From: Planctomycetota bacterium
GTDB lineage: Bacteria; Planctomycetota; Planctomycetia; Planctomycetales; Planctomycetaceae
Direction of reading: 5' to 3'
NCBI GenBank assembly: GCA_014584345.1
Contig: JACTNB010000019.1
Location: 62,001 to 126,000, forward strand
Length of the DNA: 64,000 bases
A model generated the notes under the pieces. The model saw only the letters and a program-made list of their open reading frames with translations. It searched no databases and was not told where the DNA came from. Within the stretch, counting starts at the first letter, position 1. The number at the start of each line of letters is the position of its first letter. The translations under genes were made by a program, and so were the position numbers. Positions 46,580-55,450 of the stretch are shown here, piece after piece.

Positions 46580-46870
46580 TCAGGCCTGTTTATTACGTAA
46601 CCGCAGGGAATACAACATCGTCAGGGACCCCAGGCACATCAGGACGTAGGGAACCCAGTTGGGGGGAGACAGTTCATGGTAATTCTCCGCGGTGCGAGTG
46701 GAAATTACACTCCAAAGCGGAAATTGATCCACCGCCGTGGCGCTGGCGTGAATCAGGACGCGATCCACACAAAAAAAGATGGCCCCCCAGAGGAGCACAA
46801 ACATTCCCAGCGTAAAGAAGGTGGATCGGATGACCATACGGCCGCAGTCTCGCAGAACAAGGGACAACAT
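46580..46870 (-). CDS. small two-helix membrane protein
   Basis: A 96-residue protein with membrane segments near residues 16-36 and 70-88 joined by a polar loop (SATAVDQFPLWSVISTRTAE). No family is recognised. The start codon at 46870 lacks a strong ribosome site. Its terminator hairpin supports it as a real transcription unit. Confidence 0.6.
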   Translation of the reverse strand: MLSLVLRDCGRMVIRSTFFTLGMFVLLWGAIFFCVDRVLIHASATAVDQFPLWSVISTRTAENYHELSPPNWVPYVLMCLGSLTMLYSLRLRNKQA

Positions 46871-46958
46871 GCCAGGCCAACGATCGGCCTGAATATGCTA
46901 TCGGCACGGGTTTTACCCGCCGATCAACCGGAGCAGGCGATTGTCGGCCTTTCGTCAC

Positions 46959-46986
46959 TTGCAGTTCCGGATGTGATGGCTATGCT
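46959..46986 (+). promoter_or_regulatory. weak promoter candidate for leuB
   Basis: TTGCAG, a 16-base spacer and TATGCT lie 104 bases upstream of leuB. The match to the sigma70 consensus is moderate. No leader peptide rich in Leu was found in the gap. Confidence 0.25.
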
Positions 46987-47090
46987 TGCAATCCGGTTTA
47001 CGAAGTTTGTTTCCTCTTCGAGGCGACTGGCCCTTTCAACGCAACGGCGCGAGTCGAGCCGAACAGAGAGCCTGAAAGCGAGAAAGTCTC

Positions 47091-48170
47091 ATGCGTGCGG
47101 ATATCGTCCTGCTTCCCGGTGATGGAATTGGCCCCGAAATCGTTTGTCAAGCCGAACTGGTGCTGCAGGAAATCGCGCGGCTGTTCCAGCACGATTTCGA
47201 GATGCTGACCGCGGAAATCGGAGGCTGCGCCATCGATGCCCATGGCGATCCCCTGCCGGAGAAAACCCTCGATCCCTGCCGCAAGGCCGATGCCATTTTG
47301 CTGGGAGCGGTCGGCGGCCCGAAATGGGACGACCCCAACGCGAAAACCCGCCCCGAAAAGGGGCTCCTGAAAATTCGCAAGGAACTGGGACTGTTCGCTA
47401 ATTTGCGCCCCATCAAGCCTTGCGCCGCCTTGATCGACGCCTCCCCTCTGAAAAGACATATCATCGAAGGAGTCGACATTCTATTTGTCCGGGAATTAAC
47501 CGGCGGAATTTACTTCGGGGATTCACGCGCCTGGGAAGAAAATGGCGAAGAAGTCGCCCTGAATGAAATGATCTATCGTACCCACGAAATCGAACGGGTT
47601 GTCCGTGTTGCAGCCAGAGCCGCACAGCAACGCAAGGGGCACCTCACCTCGGTCGATAAAGCCAACGTCCTGGAAGTTTCCCGATTGTGGCGTCGGACCG
47701 CCCAGCGCGTGGTGCAACAGGAATTCAACGACCTGAACTATGATGTCGTCCTTGTCGACGCCATGGCCATGCATCTCATCTCACGTCCTCGCGATTTTGA
47801 TGTCGTTGTCACCGGAAACCTGTTCGGAGATATTCTCACCGATGAAGGTTCCATGCTCCCAGGTTCCCTCGGCTTGCTCCCCTCGGCTTCTCTGGGGGAA
47901 AGCGGTCCCGGATTGTATGAACCGATTCACGGCTCGGCCCCGGACATTGCAGGCAAAGGCATCGCCAATCCACTGGCGACCATCCTGGCAGCCGCCATGA
48001 TGCTGAAACATTCCCTGGGATTGAGCCAGGAAGCCGAGGCCATTGAACAGGCGGTGGAATCGGTGCTGAATGCCGGACATCGCACCGCGGACATTGCGGC
48101 GGGAGCAAAAAGCATCTCCACCGTGGAAATGGGGCAGAAAGTGATCGAAGCCCTCCGCAGCGGAGTTTAG
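47091..48170 (+). CDS. leuB: 3-isopropylmalate dehydrogenase
   Basis: A 359-residue enzyme of leucine biosynthesis that oxidises and decarboxylates 3-isopropylmalate. GDGIGPEI at the start, the LLGAVGGPKWD segment and LGLFANLRPIKP fit LeuB. The metal and substrate motif VDAMAMHLISRPRDFDVVVTGNLFGDILTDE and LGLLPSASLG follow. GLYEPIHGSAPDIAGKGIANP is the classic isopropylmalate dehydrogenase signature and distinguishes it from isocitrate dehydrogenase. It stands alone; leuA, leuC and leuD are not near. Its stop codon is directly followed by the flank of repeat copy 3. Confidence 0.97.
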   Translation: MRADIVLLPGDGIGPEIVCQAELVLQEIARLFQHDFEMLTAEIGGCAIDAHGDPLPEKTLDPCRKADAILLGAVGGPKWDDPNAKTRPEKGLLKIRKELGLFANLRPIKPCAALIDASPLKRHIIEGVDILFVRELTGGIYFGDSRAWEENGEEVALNEMIYRTHEIERVVRVAARAAQQRKGHLTSVDKANVLEVSRLWRRTAQRVVQQEFNDLNYDVVLVDAMAMHLISRPRDFDVVVTGNLFGDILTDEGSMLPGSLGLLPSASLGESGPGLYEPIHGSAPDIAGKGIANPLATILAAAMMLKHSLGLSQEAEAIEQAVESVLNAGHRTADIAAGAKSISTVEMGQKVIEALRSGV

Positions 48171-48253
48171 TCCACATTTCTCACACTGTTACCAATGCGG
48201 TAAATATTGCCTCGAAAGTGCGAAAACTAGCCCAGCCCGTCAGGAAGCGGGCC
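48171..48253. repeat. palindromic dispersed repeat, copy 3 (flank plus left arm)
   Basis: The flank CCACATTTCTCACACTGTTA begins one base after the leuB stop codon, and a left arm at 48226-48253 contains GCCCGTCAGGAAGCGGGCC. Over about 83 bases it matches the minus-strand reading of repeat copy 2 (32206 down to 32121) with few changes. No right arm is visible within the following 100 bases. Confidence 0.8.
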
Positions 48254-48343
48254 GGGTTGGGGCTCGGGATATCGCCCGCATGATTGTGTGTCGCGACAAG
48301 ATCGCAAGGAACACAGCGTGTCGCTGCGCGACCGGTAATCCAC

Positions 48344-48814
48344 TCAGGCAACCCTCGTATCCCCTGAACGACCGGGATGTTGACGCCATTGCTCGATTGT
48401 TTCCTGCGAACATCCCAGACATGCCGCGATTTCCGCATCCGTCAAACCTGTCTCGATCAGGCATGAAATCCGTTGATTGATTTCCGGTTCAGGCTGAACT
48501 CCACGACTGGCCTGCAATACTTCTTCCAGACGCCCTATTTCGTGCTCCGCATCTCGTATCAGTCGGTCCAGCACATGCAGAGTGGTTTCGACACGCCCCT
48601 CGACCTCGCGTCCATAGTCATACAATCGCAGTTCCATTTCCTGTATGAGTCCTTCGGGGGTATGACTCCGCTGCTCCTTTTCCCGTTCCAACTCGCTCAG
48701 CGGATTCTGACGGGCAATGCGCTGACGTGCGGAAACCGATCGCCATAACAGCATGCCCCCCGTCAACAGAATCAGACCAATAACCGCCAGGGAAAAATCA
48801 AGATCAGGCAACAT
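48344..48814 (-). CDS. membrane-anchored protein with HTH-like C-terminus
   Basis: A 156-residue protein. An N-terminal membrane helix (LAVIGLILLTGGMLLW) is followed by a charged coiled coil (about 35-115). The C-terminal 35 residues, GLTDAEIAACLGCSQETIEQ, look like a LuxR- or sigma4-like helix-turn-helix. A membrane tether next to a DNA-binding-like helix pair is unusual, and the helix-turn-helix reading is only from residue pattern. No family name is known to me. It lies between leuB and larC. Confidence 0.6.
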   Translation of the reverse strand: MLPDLDFSLAVIGLILLTGGMLLWRSVSARQRIARQNPLSELEREKEQRSHTPEGLIQEMELRLYDYGREVEGRVETTLHVLDRLIRDAEHEIGRLEEVLQASRGVQPEPEINQRISCLIETGLTDAEIAACLGCSQETIEQWRQHPGRSGDTRVA

Positions 48815-48923
48815 CGTAAACTCCTTCGGCGAGCCAAATCACCAGATGCCGAATTCCGAAATTTCCGTTCTCGGGCTAGCCCACAACACGGCACACCCCA
48901 CCTTGTAGCCGCCACCGTCCCCC

Positions 48924-50171
48924 TCAACCATGATCGTGCCCATGATGATCGTGTTCGTGATGATCGTGTTCGTGATGATCGCCGGGGATTTGAGGGAGTT
49001 TGATTTCGGGGTCGAACGCGGCCTGGGCAGCACGGTAGATTTCACGGAGAGGAACACCGTGTTCCCGTGCCAGGTGGGCGCAGTCCGAAAATTCCGGCTG
49101 AAACCAGGCCGTCTTCCCGGTGCGCGGGGTAATTTTCCCCGTCACCACCCCATACACGGTGTCGGCGTGCCCCGCCTGTCGGGGCAACACGGCCCGTTCG
49201 ATCAGGCTGCGACGAATTCCCAGCGTGCCGGTCTGCTCGAAGACAATCGACTGCATCCGCTCAACGTGTTCGGGCCGACACAACACACTGAAGAGCGTCG
49301 CTGGCCGATTCTTTTTCATGCCAATCGCCGTGGTGAACACGTCCAGCGCACCAGCCTGCTCCAGCAACTGCCGCGTGTACCCCAGCACTTCACCACTCAC
49401 ATCATCCAGATTGGTTTCCAGCAGACAGACCACTTCCTGATTCGCTTCCAGCGTCATGCTTCCCACAAATAACCGCAGTAGATTCGCTCGTCCGGGAAGG
49501 GTCATTGTGCCTGCCCCATAACCGATCGCATCGATCGTCATCGCTGGCATCCGGCCAAACCGATCGACCAGCGAGCGAACAATCGCCGCTCCGGTTGGCG
49601 TGGTCAGTTCCGCCTCCACGGGTACATCCCACAAGGGGATTCCCTTCAACAACTCCGCAGTGCCTGGCGCGGGAATCGGGCACAGCCCATGATCGATTTG
49701 AACGGTACCAAACCCCGTGGGAACAGGGCTGCAATGGATTTGCTCCACGCTCAGCAGGTCGAAACCGATCGCGACGCCGATGATATCCACGATGGAATCA
49801 ATCGCGCCAACTTCATGAAAGTGCACGCGTTCCATTTCCGAACCATGCACGGTCGCCTCGGCTTGCGCTATCTGCTCGAAAATGCTCCAGGCCATCGAAC
49901 GCTGCCGGACCGACAAGAGATGGGAACGATCCAGAATGGCCCGCACATCGGCCAGGTGACGATGCGCATGCTGAGGGGGATGTTGCACCTTCACCGCCGT
50001 CGCCGCAAAGCCCCCTTTGTTGATCTTCTCGACATGCAATCGCACGCCTTCCAGATGCAGCGAGTCGATCCCCGCCTGAATTTTTTCGGCGGGAACTCCC
50101 GCATCGATCAACGCGGCCAACGTCATATCGCCACTGATGCCCGTGTGGCATTCCAGATACGCTATACGCAT
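48924..50171 (-). CDS. larC: LarC-type nickel pincer cofactor cyclometallase
   Basis: A 415-residue protein, the nickel-inserting enzyme for the lactate racemase NPN cofactor and related proteins. The opening ECHTGISGDMTLAALIDAGV and the segment VHFHEVGAIDSIVDIIG are signature LarC. LETNLDDVSGEVLGY and TIGMKKNRPATLFSVLC-like stretches follow. The gene is one continuous frame, unlike forms read through a ribosomal frameshift. The C-terminus is His-rich (HHEHDHHEHDHHGHDHG), a likely nickel store, encoded by a tandem DNA repeat near 48933-48972. larB, larE and larA are not in the window. Confidence 0.92.
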   Translation of the reverse strand: MRIAYLECHTGISGDMTLAALIDAGVPAEKIQAGIDSLHLEGVRLHVEKINKGGFAATAVKVQHPPQHAHRHLADVRAILDRSHLLSVRQRSMAWSIFEQIAQAEATVHGSEMERVHFHEVGAIDSIVDIIGVAIGFDLLSVEQIHCSPVPTGFGTVQIDHGLCPIPAPGTAELLKGIPLWDVPVEAELTTPTGAAIVRSLVDRFGRMPAMTIDAIGYGAGTMTLPGRANLLRLFVGSMTLEANQEVVCLLETNLDDVSGEVLGYTRQLLEQAGALDVFTTAIGMKKNRPATLFSVLCRPEHVERMQSIVFEQTGTLGIRRSLIERAVLPRQAGHADTVYGVVTGKITPRTGKTAWFQPEFSDCAHLAREHGVPLREIYRAAQAAFDPEIKLPQIPGDHHEHDHHEHDHHGHDHG

Positions 50172-50678
50172 GAATCACTTCTGGGAGCAAAAGAAGAAGA
50201 ACAGGAAAGGCAGACACAAGAACTCAGCCGGCCACAGTGTAATTCGCTCGAATGTTCTTCCCTAGAGCATTTTCGGGGAAAGCAGGCAGAGGCTCCCTGC
50301 CAGAAATGCCTGCCAACTGCACTTGGAGAAGTGGTGCGGGGCTACATTCCGCATCGTGTGTCTTATAGTATCCATCGAGCCCACGAAACGACTGTGCGCA
50401 ATTCCACTGAATGGGACCCCGATCCTTGCCTCCTGCCCGCAAGACCCGCGACCCCATCCCACAACCACGAACTGGTTAACATGCAGGTGTTCGAAAAACC
50501 ACGCAACCCCCTTCAGATGCAGTCCCGCCGCATGCGGTTTTTGCAGCCCTGTTACGATATCCGTTATATCCACACCGTGTTCGACAGATTTCAATGGCAG
50601 ACATAAATCCATGCGGCACCGAAATCGAGACGTGCCGTGCCACAATAATCAGCCCCCCAATACGAGATCGTTCTGGCA
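50172..50678. other. intergenic region upstream of the glycan cluster promoter
   Basis: About 500 bases between larC (minus) and the promoter of the methyltransferase gene (plus). The long ORF crossing it on the plus strand continues antisense into larC and has no protein-like composition. A 10-base palindrome CCGCATGCGG lies near 50529. No RNA gene was recognised. Confidence 0.35.
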
Positions 50679-50707
50679 TTGACCATCCGTGCTGTATTTT
50701 ATATAAG
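50679..50707 (+). promoter_or_regulatory. strong sigma70-type promoter for the glycan cluster
   Basis: TTGACC, a spacer of exactly 17 bases and TATAAG. It lies about 80 bases before the first methyltransferase gene. It is the best promoter match in the window. A hairpin overlaps the predicted start of the transcript. Confidence 0.7.
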
Positions 50708-50709
50708 CC

Positions 50710-50732
50710 GTCAGGGCTTGAGCCCCCCTGAC
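50710..50732 (+). promoter_or_regulatory. 5'-leader hairpin
   Basis: GTCAGGG and CCCTGAC form a 7-bp stem with an internal loop. It starts three bases after the -10 box, so the transcript would begin within or just before it. It may stabilise the 5' end or be a protein or regulatory site. Confidence 0.4.
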
Positions 50733-50789
50733 ACGATGTCACCAAACCGGTTACTCGACGAACAACCGGACCGATCAGGATGATCACGC

Positions 50790-51581
50790 ATGAGAGAACA
50801 TAAAAAAGAGAGTTTCCCCGGTTACATGACCAGAGCCGTCGAGATCTTCTCCCGGCAGGCTCCCGGGCAGCACATTCTCGACCTGCCCGCGGGCAGCGGC
50901 AAACTGACGAAAGCCCTGCGGGCGCAAGGCCATATCGTCACCCCGGCGGATATCAACGGCCATGCCGAGGACTTCGTCTATGCAGACATGACCTGCCGAC
51001 TCCCCTTTAACGACGAAACCTTCGATGGGGTTGTCTGCCTGGAGGGCGTTGAGCATGTATTAAATCCCTTTCTGCTTATCGGGGAACTGCTCCGCGTCTC
51101 CAAAATCGGCGGCAAGGTGATCGTCTCCACCCCGAATATCATGAATATGTATTCGCGGTTGCAGTTTCTGTTTACAGGTACGTTTTACCAGTTTCACCCG
51201 GCTCAACTGCACGACTACGAACCCCACGAGGCCGTGGATCGCTTCCACATTTCGCCCATGTCCTACCATCGCCTGCGGTATCTGGGCGATTATTTTGGCG
51301 CCCAAGTCGCGGAAGTGCATGCCGACAAGGCCAAAAAAGCCTGGCTCGCCCCTGTCTATGCAGGCCTCAACCTGCTGGGCAAACCGTGGGCCCGCGCGTT
51401 GTTCTTCAACCGAAACTACGAAAAATACCGTCATCGCAATGAACAGATTTACGGCCATATCAACTCCCGCGCTTTGCTGACGGGACGTTCCCTGGTGCTT
51501 GTTTACGAGAAGGTGAAAGCCACAACCCCGATAACAATCAACACCCCTGGCACGAGCCACACGGCAAACAAGGCCGCCTGA
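50790..51581 (+). CDS. class I SAM-dependent methyltransferase
   Basis: A 263-residue protein. The SAM-binding loop is ILDLPAGSGKLTKAL at about residues 29-43, followed by the acidic ADING and the post-motif FDGVVCLEGVEHV. The fold is that of Methyltransf_11-type enzymes. The C-terminal 90 residues are specific and contain HDYEPHEAVDRFHISPMSYH, as in enzymes that act with cell-surface glycan genes. It opens the glycan cluster behind a strong promoter; the acceptor is probably a sugar or lipid-linked glycan. Confidence 0.78.
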   Translation: MREHKKESFPGYMTRAVEIFSRQAPGQHILDLPAGSGKLTKALRAQGHIVTPADINGHAEDFVYADMTCRLPFNDETFDGVVCLEGVEHVLNPFLLIGELLRVSKIGGKVIVSTPNIMNMYSRLQFLFTGTFYQFHPAQLHDYEPHEAVDRFHISPMSYHRLRYLGDYFGAQVAEVHADKAKKAWLAPVYAGLNLLGKPWARALFFNRNYEKYRHRNEQIYGHINSRALLTGRSLVLVYEKVKATTPITINTPGTSHTANKAA

Positions 51582-51648
51582 AGCGTCTAAACTGATCTGT
51601 CGCGGGCCGCCCGTCACACTCCAGGCCCGCATTTCCACGGAGCAATGC

Positions 51649-52410
51649 ATGTCGACGGAAAGTCCACCCCCTGTCTCGGCAGCCGTGATCTGTCACAACG
51701 AACAGGAATACATCGCGCAGTGCCTGCACTCGCTACGCTGGTGCGAACAGGTTGTACTGGTCGATTCCGGTTCCACCGATGCCACGCTCGAGATCGCACG
51801 GGGCTTTCCGAATGTCGAGATCGCCACGCGTCCCTTCGATAACTTCATCAACCAGAAAAACTTTGCCCTGTCGCTCTGCCGTCAGGAGTGGGTCGTCTCC
51901 CTCGATGCGGATGAAGTACTTACCGATCCGCTGATCGAGGAAATCCGCGGGTTGTCCTTCGAAAAGGCGGGCTACCGCATCGGACGCAGATCCTTCATCG
52001 GCGCAAGGGAAATTAAGCACGGCACCTGGAGCCCCGATTACCAGCTCCGCCTGTTTCGCAAATCGCGGTCATGCTGGGGGGGGACCAATCCGCACGAAAC
52101 CATCCTGCTCGATGGGGACGTCGGCAAATTGGAAACCCGCATGCTCCACTACAGCTACCACAACCACCAGGAATACGTCGAACGCAATACCCGGTATATC
52201 CACATGATGGTCGACCATCTTGCCGCCCAGGGACGCACCGCGCGCCCCTGGGAACCATACCTGCATTGCGTGGGTAATTTCCTGAAGGCCTACATCCTTC
52301 GCCGTGGCTTCCTCGATGGATATTCCGGATATTTCCTCGCACGCCATATCGCGGGGGGATCCTTCCTGAAATACCGCTTGTTGTCACAACGGATGCAAAG
52401 ACTGACCTGA
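51649..52410 (+). CDS. family 2 glycosyltransferase, WaaE/KdtX-like
   Basis: A 253-residue GT-A enzyme. The N-terminal VSAAVICHNEQEYIAQCLHSL and VVLVDSGSTDATLEIA bind the nucleotide sugar, and the metal motif LDADE holds Asp86 and Asp88. The later DYQLRLFRKS and WGGTNPHETI match the WaaE or lipopolysaccharide-core beta-1,4-glucosyltransferase subgroup. It likely adds a hexose to lipid A-core or a similar surface lipid. It follows the methyltransferase gene by 67 bases. Confidence 0.88.
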   Translation: MSTESPPPVSAAVICHNEQEYIAQCLHSLRWCEQVVLVDSGSTDATLEIARGFPNVEIATRPFDNFINQKNFALSLCRQEWVVSLDADEVLTDPLIEEIRGLSFEKAGYRIGRRSFIGAREIKHGTWSPDYQLRLFRKSRSCWGGTNPHETILLDGDVGKLETRMLHYSYHNHQEYVERNTRYIHMMVDHLAAQGRTARPWEPYLHCVGNFLKAYILRRGFLDGYSGYFLARHIAGGSFLKYRLLSQRMQRLT

Positions 52411-52467
52411 CCGCGCGGCGGGCTTCTGGTTTTGGCCCGTCATCATCCTTTACCGGGAATTTGATCC

Positions 52468-53241
52468 GTGAATTTATCTTGCGATGCCTCTCTGTTTTCC
52501 TTCAAGTCCTGGCGCAAGAAGCTTCGCGCCGCACGGCAAAAACGCACCTTTCGCAAGGCCATGCCCGATGTCGCGCCGCGCGATCTCGATATCATCGAAC
52601 GCGTGCAGCCTTTCACCTTGCTCAGCCCCGATCGCATCTATGCATTCATGGAAGCCACACGGCATGTCGTAAAAGTCAAGCTGCCTGGCGCCATCGTTGA
52701 ATGTGGTGTATGGAAGGGTGGAGCGGTCATGTCGTCCCTGCTCGCGCTGGCCGACCTGGGCTGCGCCAATCGTGAGATTTATCTCTACGATACCTTCGAG
52801 GGGATGCCCATGCCTGGCACGGAAGACTGCAAATACGACGGTGCAGTTATCGCGGATGACTTCCAGGCCAGAAAGGTCGGCGACAACGGTTCCACCTGGT
52901 GTCGCGGCGAGTTCAACGAAGTCCAACGGAACATCATGAGCACCAATTACCCCCTGGAAAAAATCCATTTCATCAAGGGGAAGGTCGAAGAGACGATTCC
53001 GGGCACGATCCCCGAGCAAATTGCGATTCTCCGGCTCGATACCGACTGGTATGAATCGACGCGACACGAACTCGAATACCTGTATCCCCGGCTCGTACCG
53101 GGCGGCGTTCTCATCATCGACGATTACGGACACTGGGAAGGCGCCCGCCAGGCCGTCGACGAATACTTTGCCAGACATGGCATTCCCATGCTGCTGCATC
53201 GCACCGACTACACCGGACGAATTGGCATTAAAGCCGCCTGA
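52468..53241 (+). CDS. TylF/MycF-like O-methyltransferase
   Basis: A 257-residue SAM enzyme starting with GTG. AIVECGVWKGGAVMSSLLAL is the SAM loop; YLYDTFEGMP, LRLDTDWYEST and LIIDDYGHWEGARQAVDEY are the TylF signature, with metal-binding Asp residues. TylF and MycF methylate deoxysugar hydroxyls of macrolides; in envelope clusters relatives methylate sugars of surface polysaccharides. The surrounding genes favour the latter. The start codon is not certain; the next ATG would remove about 30 residues. Confidence 0.85.
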   Translation: MNLSCDASLFSFKSWRKKLRAARQKRTFRKAMPDVAPRDLDIIERVQPFTLLSPDRIYAFMEATRHVVKVKLPGAIVECGVWKGGAVMSSLLALADLGCANREIYLYDTFEGMPMPGTEDCKYDGAVIADDFQARKVGDNGSTWCRGEFNEVQRNIMSTNYPLEKIHFIKGKVEETIPGTIPEQIAILRLDTDWYESTRHELEYLYPRLVPGGVLIIDDYGHWEGARQAVDEYFARHGIPMLLHRTDYTGRIGIKAA

Positions 53242-53282
53242 CTCCTCACCATTACCCCCCAACCCACGGGATTGCTTCCATT

Positions 53283-53954
53283 ATGAGCGGCAGAACGCGC
53301 GATTGCTCGGATACCCTGGAACCGGAAATGACCCCTGCGGAGCAGGCATTTCTGAGGGATCTTATCCGCCGCGAAAATTTCAGCGGTACACATCTGGAAA
53401 TCGGCACCGCCGCCGGTGGATCGCTCTGCAGCATGATGAGTTGCTTCCACGATGACGCCCGGCCGCGTTTCGTAGTTGTCGACCGCATGAATTATTTTCC
53501 CCGCCAAAAGGATATTGTCTGCCAGAATCTCGAACAGCACGGACTCTCACCAGCCGCAGTGGACTTTCGCGAATCCTCCAGCGCTACGGCCTTTCATGCG
53601 GCGGCCGCGCAACAGGAACGCTTCGATTTCATGCTGATTGACGCCTGCCACAAAATTCTTGCCGTCATGGCCGATTTACGCTGGATGCGCTTGCTGAATG
53701 TCGGCGGAATTGCCTGCTTTCATGATTACGCTACAAAGTTTCCCGGTGTCAAACTCTCCGTCGATCGCCTGCTGGCCCGCTACAACAACTACGAAATCGT
53801 CGGACAAGCCGATTCCCTGCTGGCGATTCGCAAAACGGCAATCTGCCGCTCGGGTGAAATCTCGCTGGCCGACAATGCTTACGGCATGGCCATGGTCATC
53901 CCTCTGACGATCGAACGTAAGTTGAAAAAATGGAACCTGCGAAAGTCCGCCTGA
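53283..53954 (+). CDS. class I methyltransferase (Methyltransf_24-like)
   Basis: A 223-residue protein. The SAM motif HLEIGTAAGGSLCSM is at about 37-51, RFVVVDRMNY follows, and FDFMLIDACHKILAVMADLRW with CFHDYA completes the pattern of small Methyltransf_24 enzymes. The gene follows the TylF-like gene by 41 bases and its 3' end overlaps the next gene by 25 bases. It probably decorates the same glycan. Confidence 0.8.
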   Translation: MSGRTRDCSDTLEPEMTPAEQAFLRDLIRRENFSGTHLEIGTAAGGSLCSMMSCFHDDARPRFVVVDRMNYFPRQKDIVCQNLEQHGLSPAAVDFRESSSATAFHAAAAQQERFDFMLIDACHKILAVMADLRWMRLLNVGGIACFHDYATKFPGVKLSVDRLLARYNNYEIVGQADSLLAIRKTAICRSGEISLADNAYGMAMVIPLTIERKLKKWNLRKSA

Positions 53955-55180
53955 GCGCTGTGGAATACCCACCTGTGCCCGCACAACTCCGCACTCCCGG
54001 CCCGAGTGACAATGTCTGCAAGCAGGAGTTACGAATCTTTCGCGCTCACGCCTCCCGCCCCCGAATTGCGATCATTCGCCAGAAATTCCGGCTCGACGGG
54101 GGAGGAGAACGCATTGTGCAATTGATGCGGGAAATCCTGGCGAAACAGGGGCACGATGTCACCCTGATTGCCCGTGAATGGCAGGGAGGAGATTCCACCG
54201 AAAAAATCCTTCGCTGCAATCCTGCCCGCTGGACCCGCGTGCAACGGGAGTCTCGCTTCGCACACCAGGCCCTGCTGCTGGCCAGGCAACACCGCTTCGA
54301 TCTCGTGCAAAGTCACGAACGCATCCCAGGATGCAGTCTCTATCGAGCGGGGGACGGCGTGCATCGTTGCTGGCTGGAACAGCGAGAAAGGCAACTGGGG
54401 CCTGTTTCGCGCCAACTGTTGCGTTGCAGTCGCTTTCATCGCTACATGCTTCAAGCGGAACGCGAGATGTTCGGACACCCCAATCTGCGAGCCGTTATCT
54501 GTAATTCGGGGATGGTTCGGGACGAAATCGCGAACCATTTCCGTATCGATGCCGAGAAATTATTCCTGATCCACAACGGCGTGGATACCGCACGCTTCCA
54601 CCCACGCCTGAAATCGATGCGGGAATCAATCCGCCAACAACTCCTGCTGCCAAGCGAGGCCCCCGTCTTCCTGATGGTAGGCTCTGGCTGGGAACGCAAG
54701 GGACTGACACAGACACTCCATGCGCTCGCTAGCGTTCCCGCGGCCCATCTGGTCGTAGTGGGACGCGACAAGGCCGCTGGAAAATACCGGCGTTTAATCG
54801 CCAGGCTGGGACTGACCGCGCGCGTCCGATTGGCGGGCGTACAAGCCGATGTCGCCCCCTATTACGGAGCCGCCGATGCCCTGGTGTTGCCAGCACTCTA
54901 CGACCCGTTCCCCAATTCCATCCTGGAAGCCATGGCTGCGGGACTGCCCGTGTTGACAAGCCCAAAATGCGGGGCCATCGATTTCATCCAAAATGACGAA
55001 AACGGCTTCGTCTGCGACCCCTTCGACCAGGAGACACTGATCGAGGCTTTGCGACAGTTGACGGATTTCAACCTGTCTGCCCGCCTGGGCGCCCACGCGC
55101 GGGTAACGGTCGAGCCGTTCACTCCTGATTTTCTGGAATCACAACTGACACGACTTTATAGCCACTTACTGGCCAGCTAG
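53930..55180 (+). CDS. GT-B glycosyltransferase, family 4 (WaaG-like)
   Basis: A 416-residue protein whose start lies inside the previous gene. The N-terminal domain contains IAIIRQKFRLDGGGERIVQL, close to WaaG-type LPS core transferases. The C-terminal domain has LFLIHNGVDTARFHP, VFLMVGSGWERKGL and the retaining GT4 motif ALYDPFPNSILEAMAAGLPV with its conserved Glu. It likely transfers a hexose from a nucleotide sugar to a lipid-anchored acceptor. The first 40 residues before the Rossmann fold are not conserved-looking, so a later start is possible. Confidence 0.87.
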   Translation: MEPAKVRLSAVEYPPVPAQLRTPGPSDNVCKQELRIFRAHASRPRIAIIRQKFRLDGGGERIVQLMREILAKQGHDVTLIAREWQGGDSTEKILRCNPARWTRVQRESRFAHQALLLARQHRFDLVQSHERIPGCSLYRAGDGVHRCWLEQRERQLGPVSRQLLRCSRFHRYMLQAEREMFGHPNLRAVICNSGMVRDEIANHFRIDAEKLFLIHNGVDTARFHPRLKSMRESIRQQLLLPSEAPVFLMVGSGWERKGLTQTLHALASVPAAHLVVVGRDKAAGKYRRLIARLGLTARVRLAGVQADVAPYYGAADALVLPALYDPFPNSILEAMAAGLPVLTSPKCGAIDFIQNDENGFVCDPFDQETLIEALRQLTDFNLSARLGAHARVTVEPFTPDFLESQLTRLYSHLLAS

Positions 55181-55450
55181 GAGCGACAGGCTTTTGTAGC
55201 CAATTTGGCCCCAGGGAAACCTCGGATCACTCTGGACGTAACTTCCGGGAATTTCTAAGATTCCGCGACGGAACGAATTTGCCGAGAAGCGATTCGTTCT
55301 GTTGCACAGTTGCCCCGCGGAGTTCCCCGGAAATTCAACGGAGCCGACTTATCTCTTCAGTGCTGGCTCGCATTCGGTCATGGGGCCCCCTGCTCCGACG
55401 AACGCGCGACTTTTGGAAATTGCACTCATCGCAGGGAAGCGAGCGAGACA

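Noticed and set aside
48924..50171. Programmed frameshift in larC
   Set aside because: The gene is one continuous open frame here.
49689..50606. Plus-strand ORF of 305 residues partly antisense to larC
   Set aside because: It lacks a ribosome site and family features and overlaps the larC coding region for most of its length.
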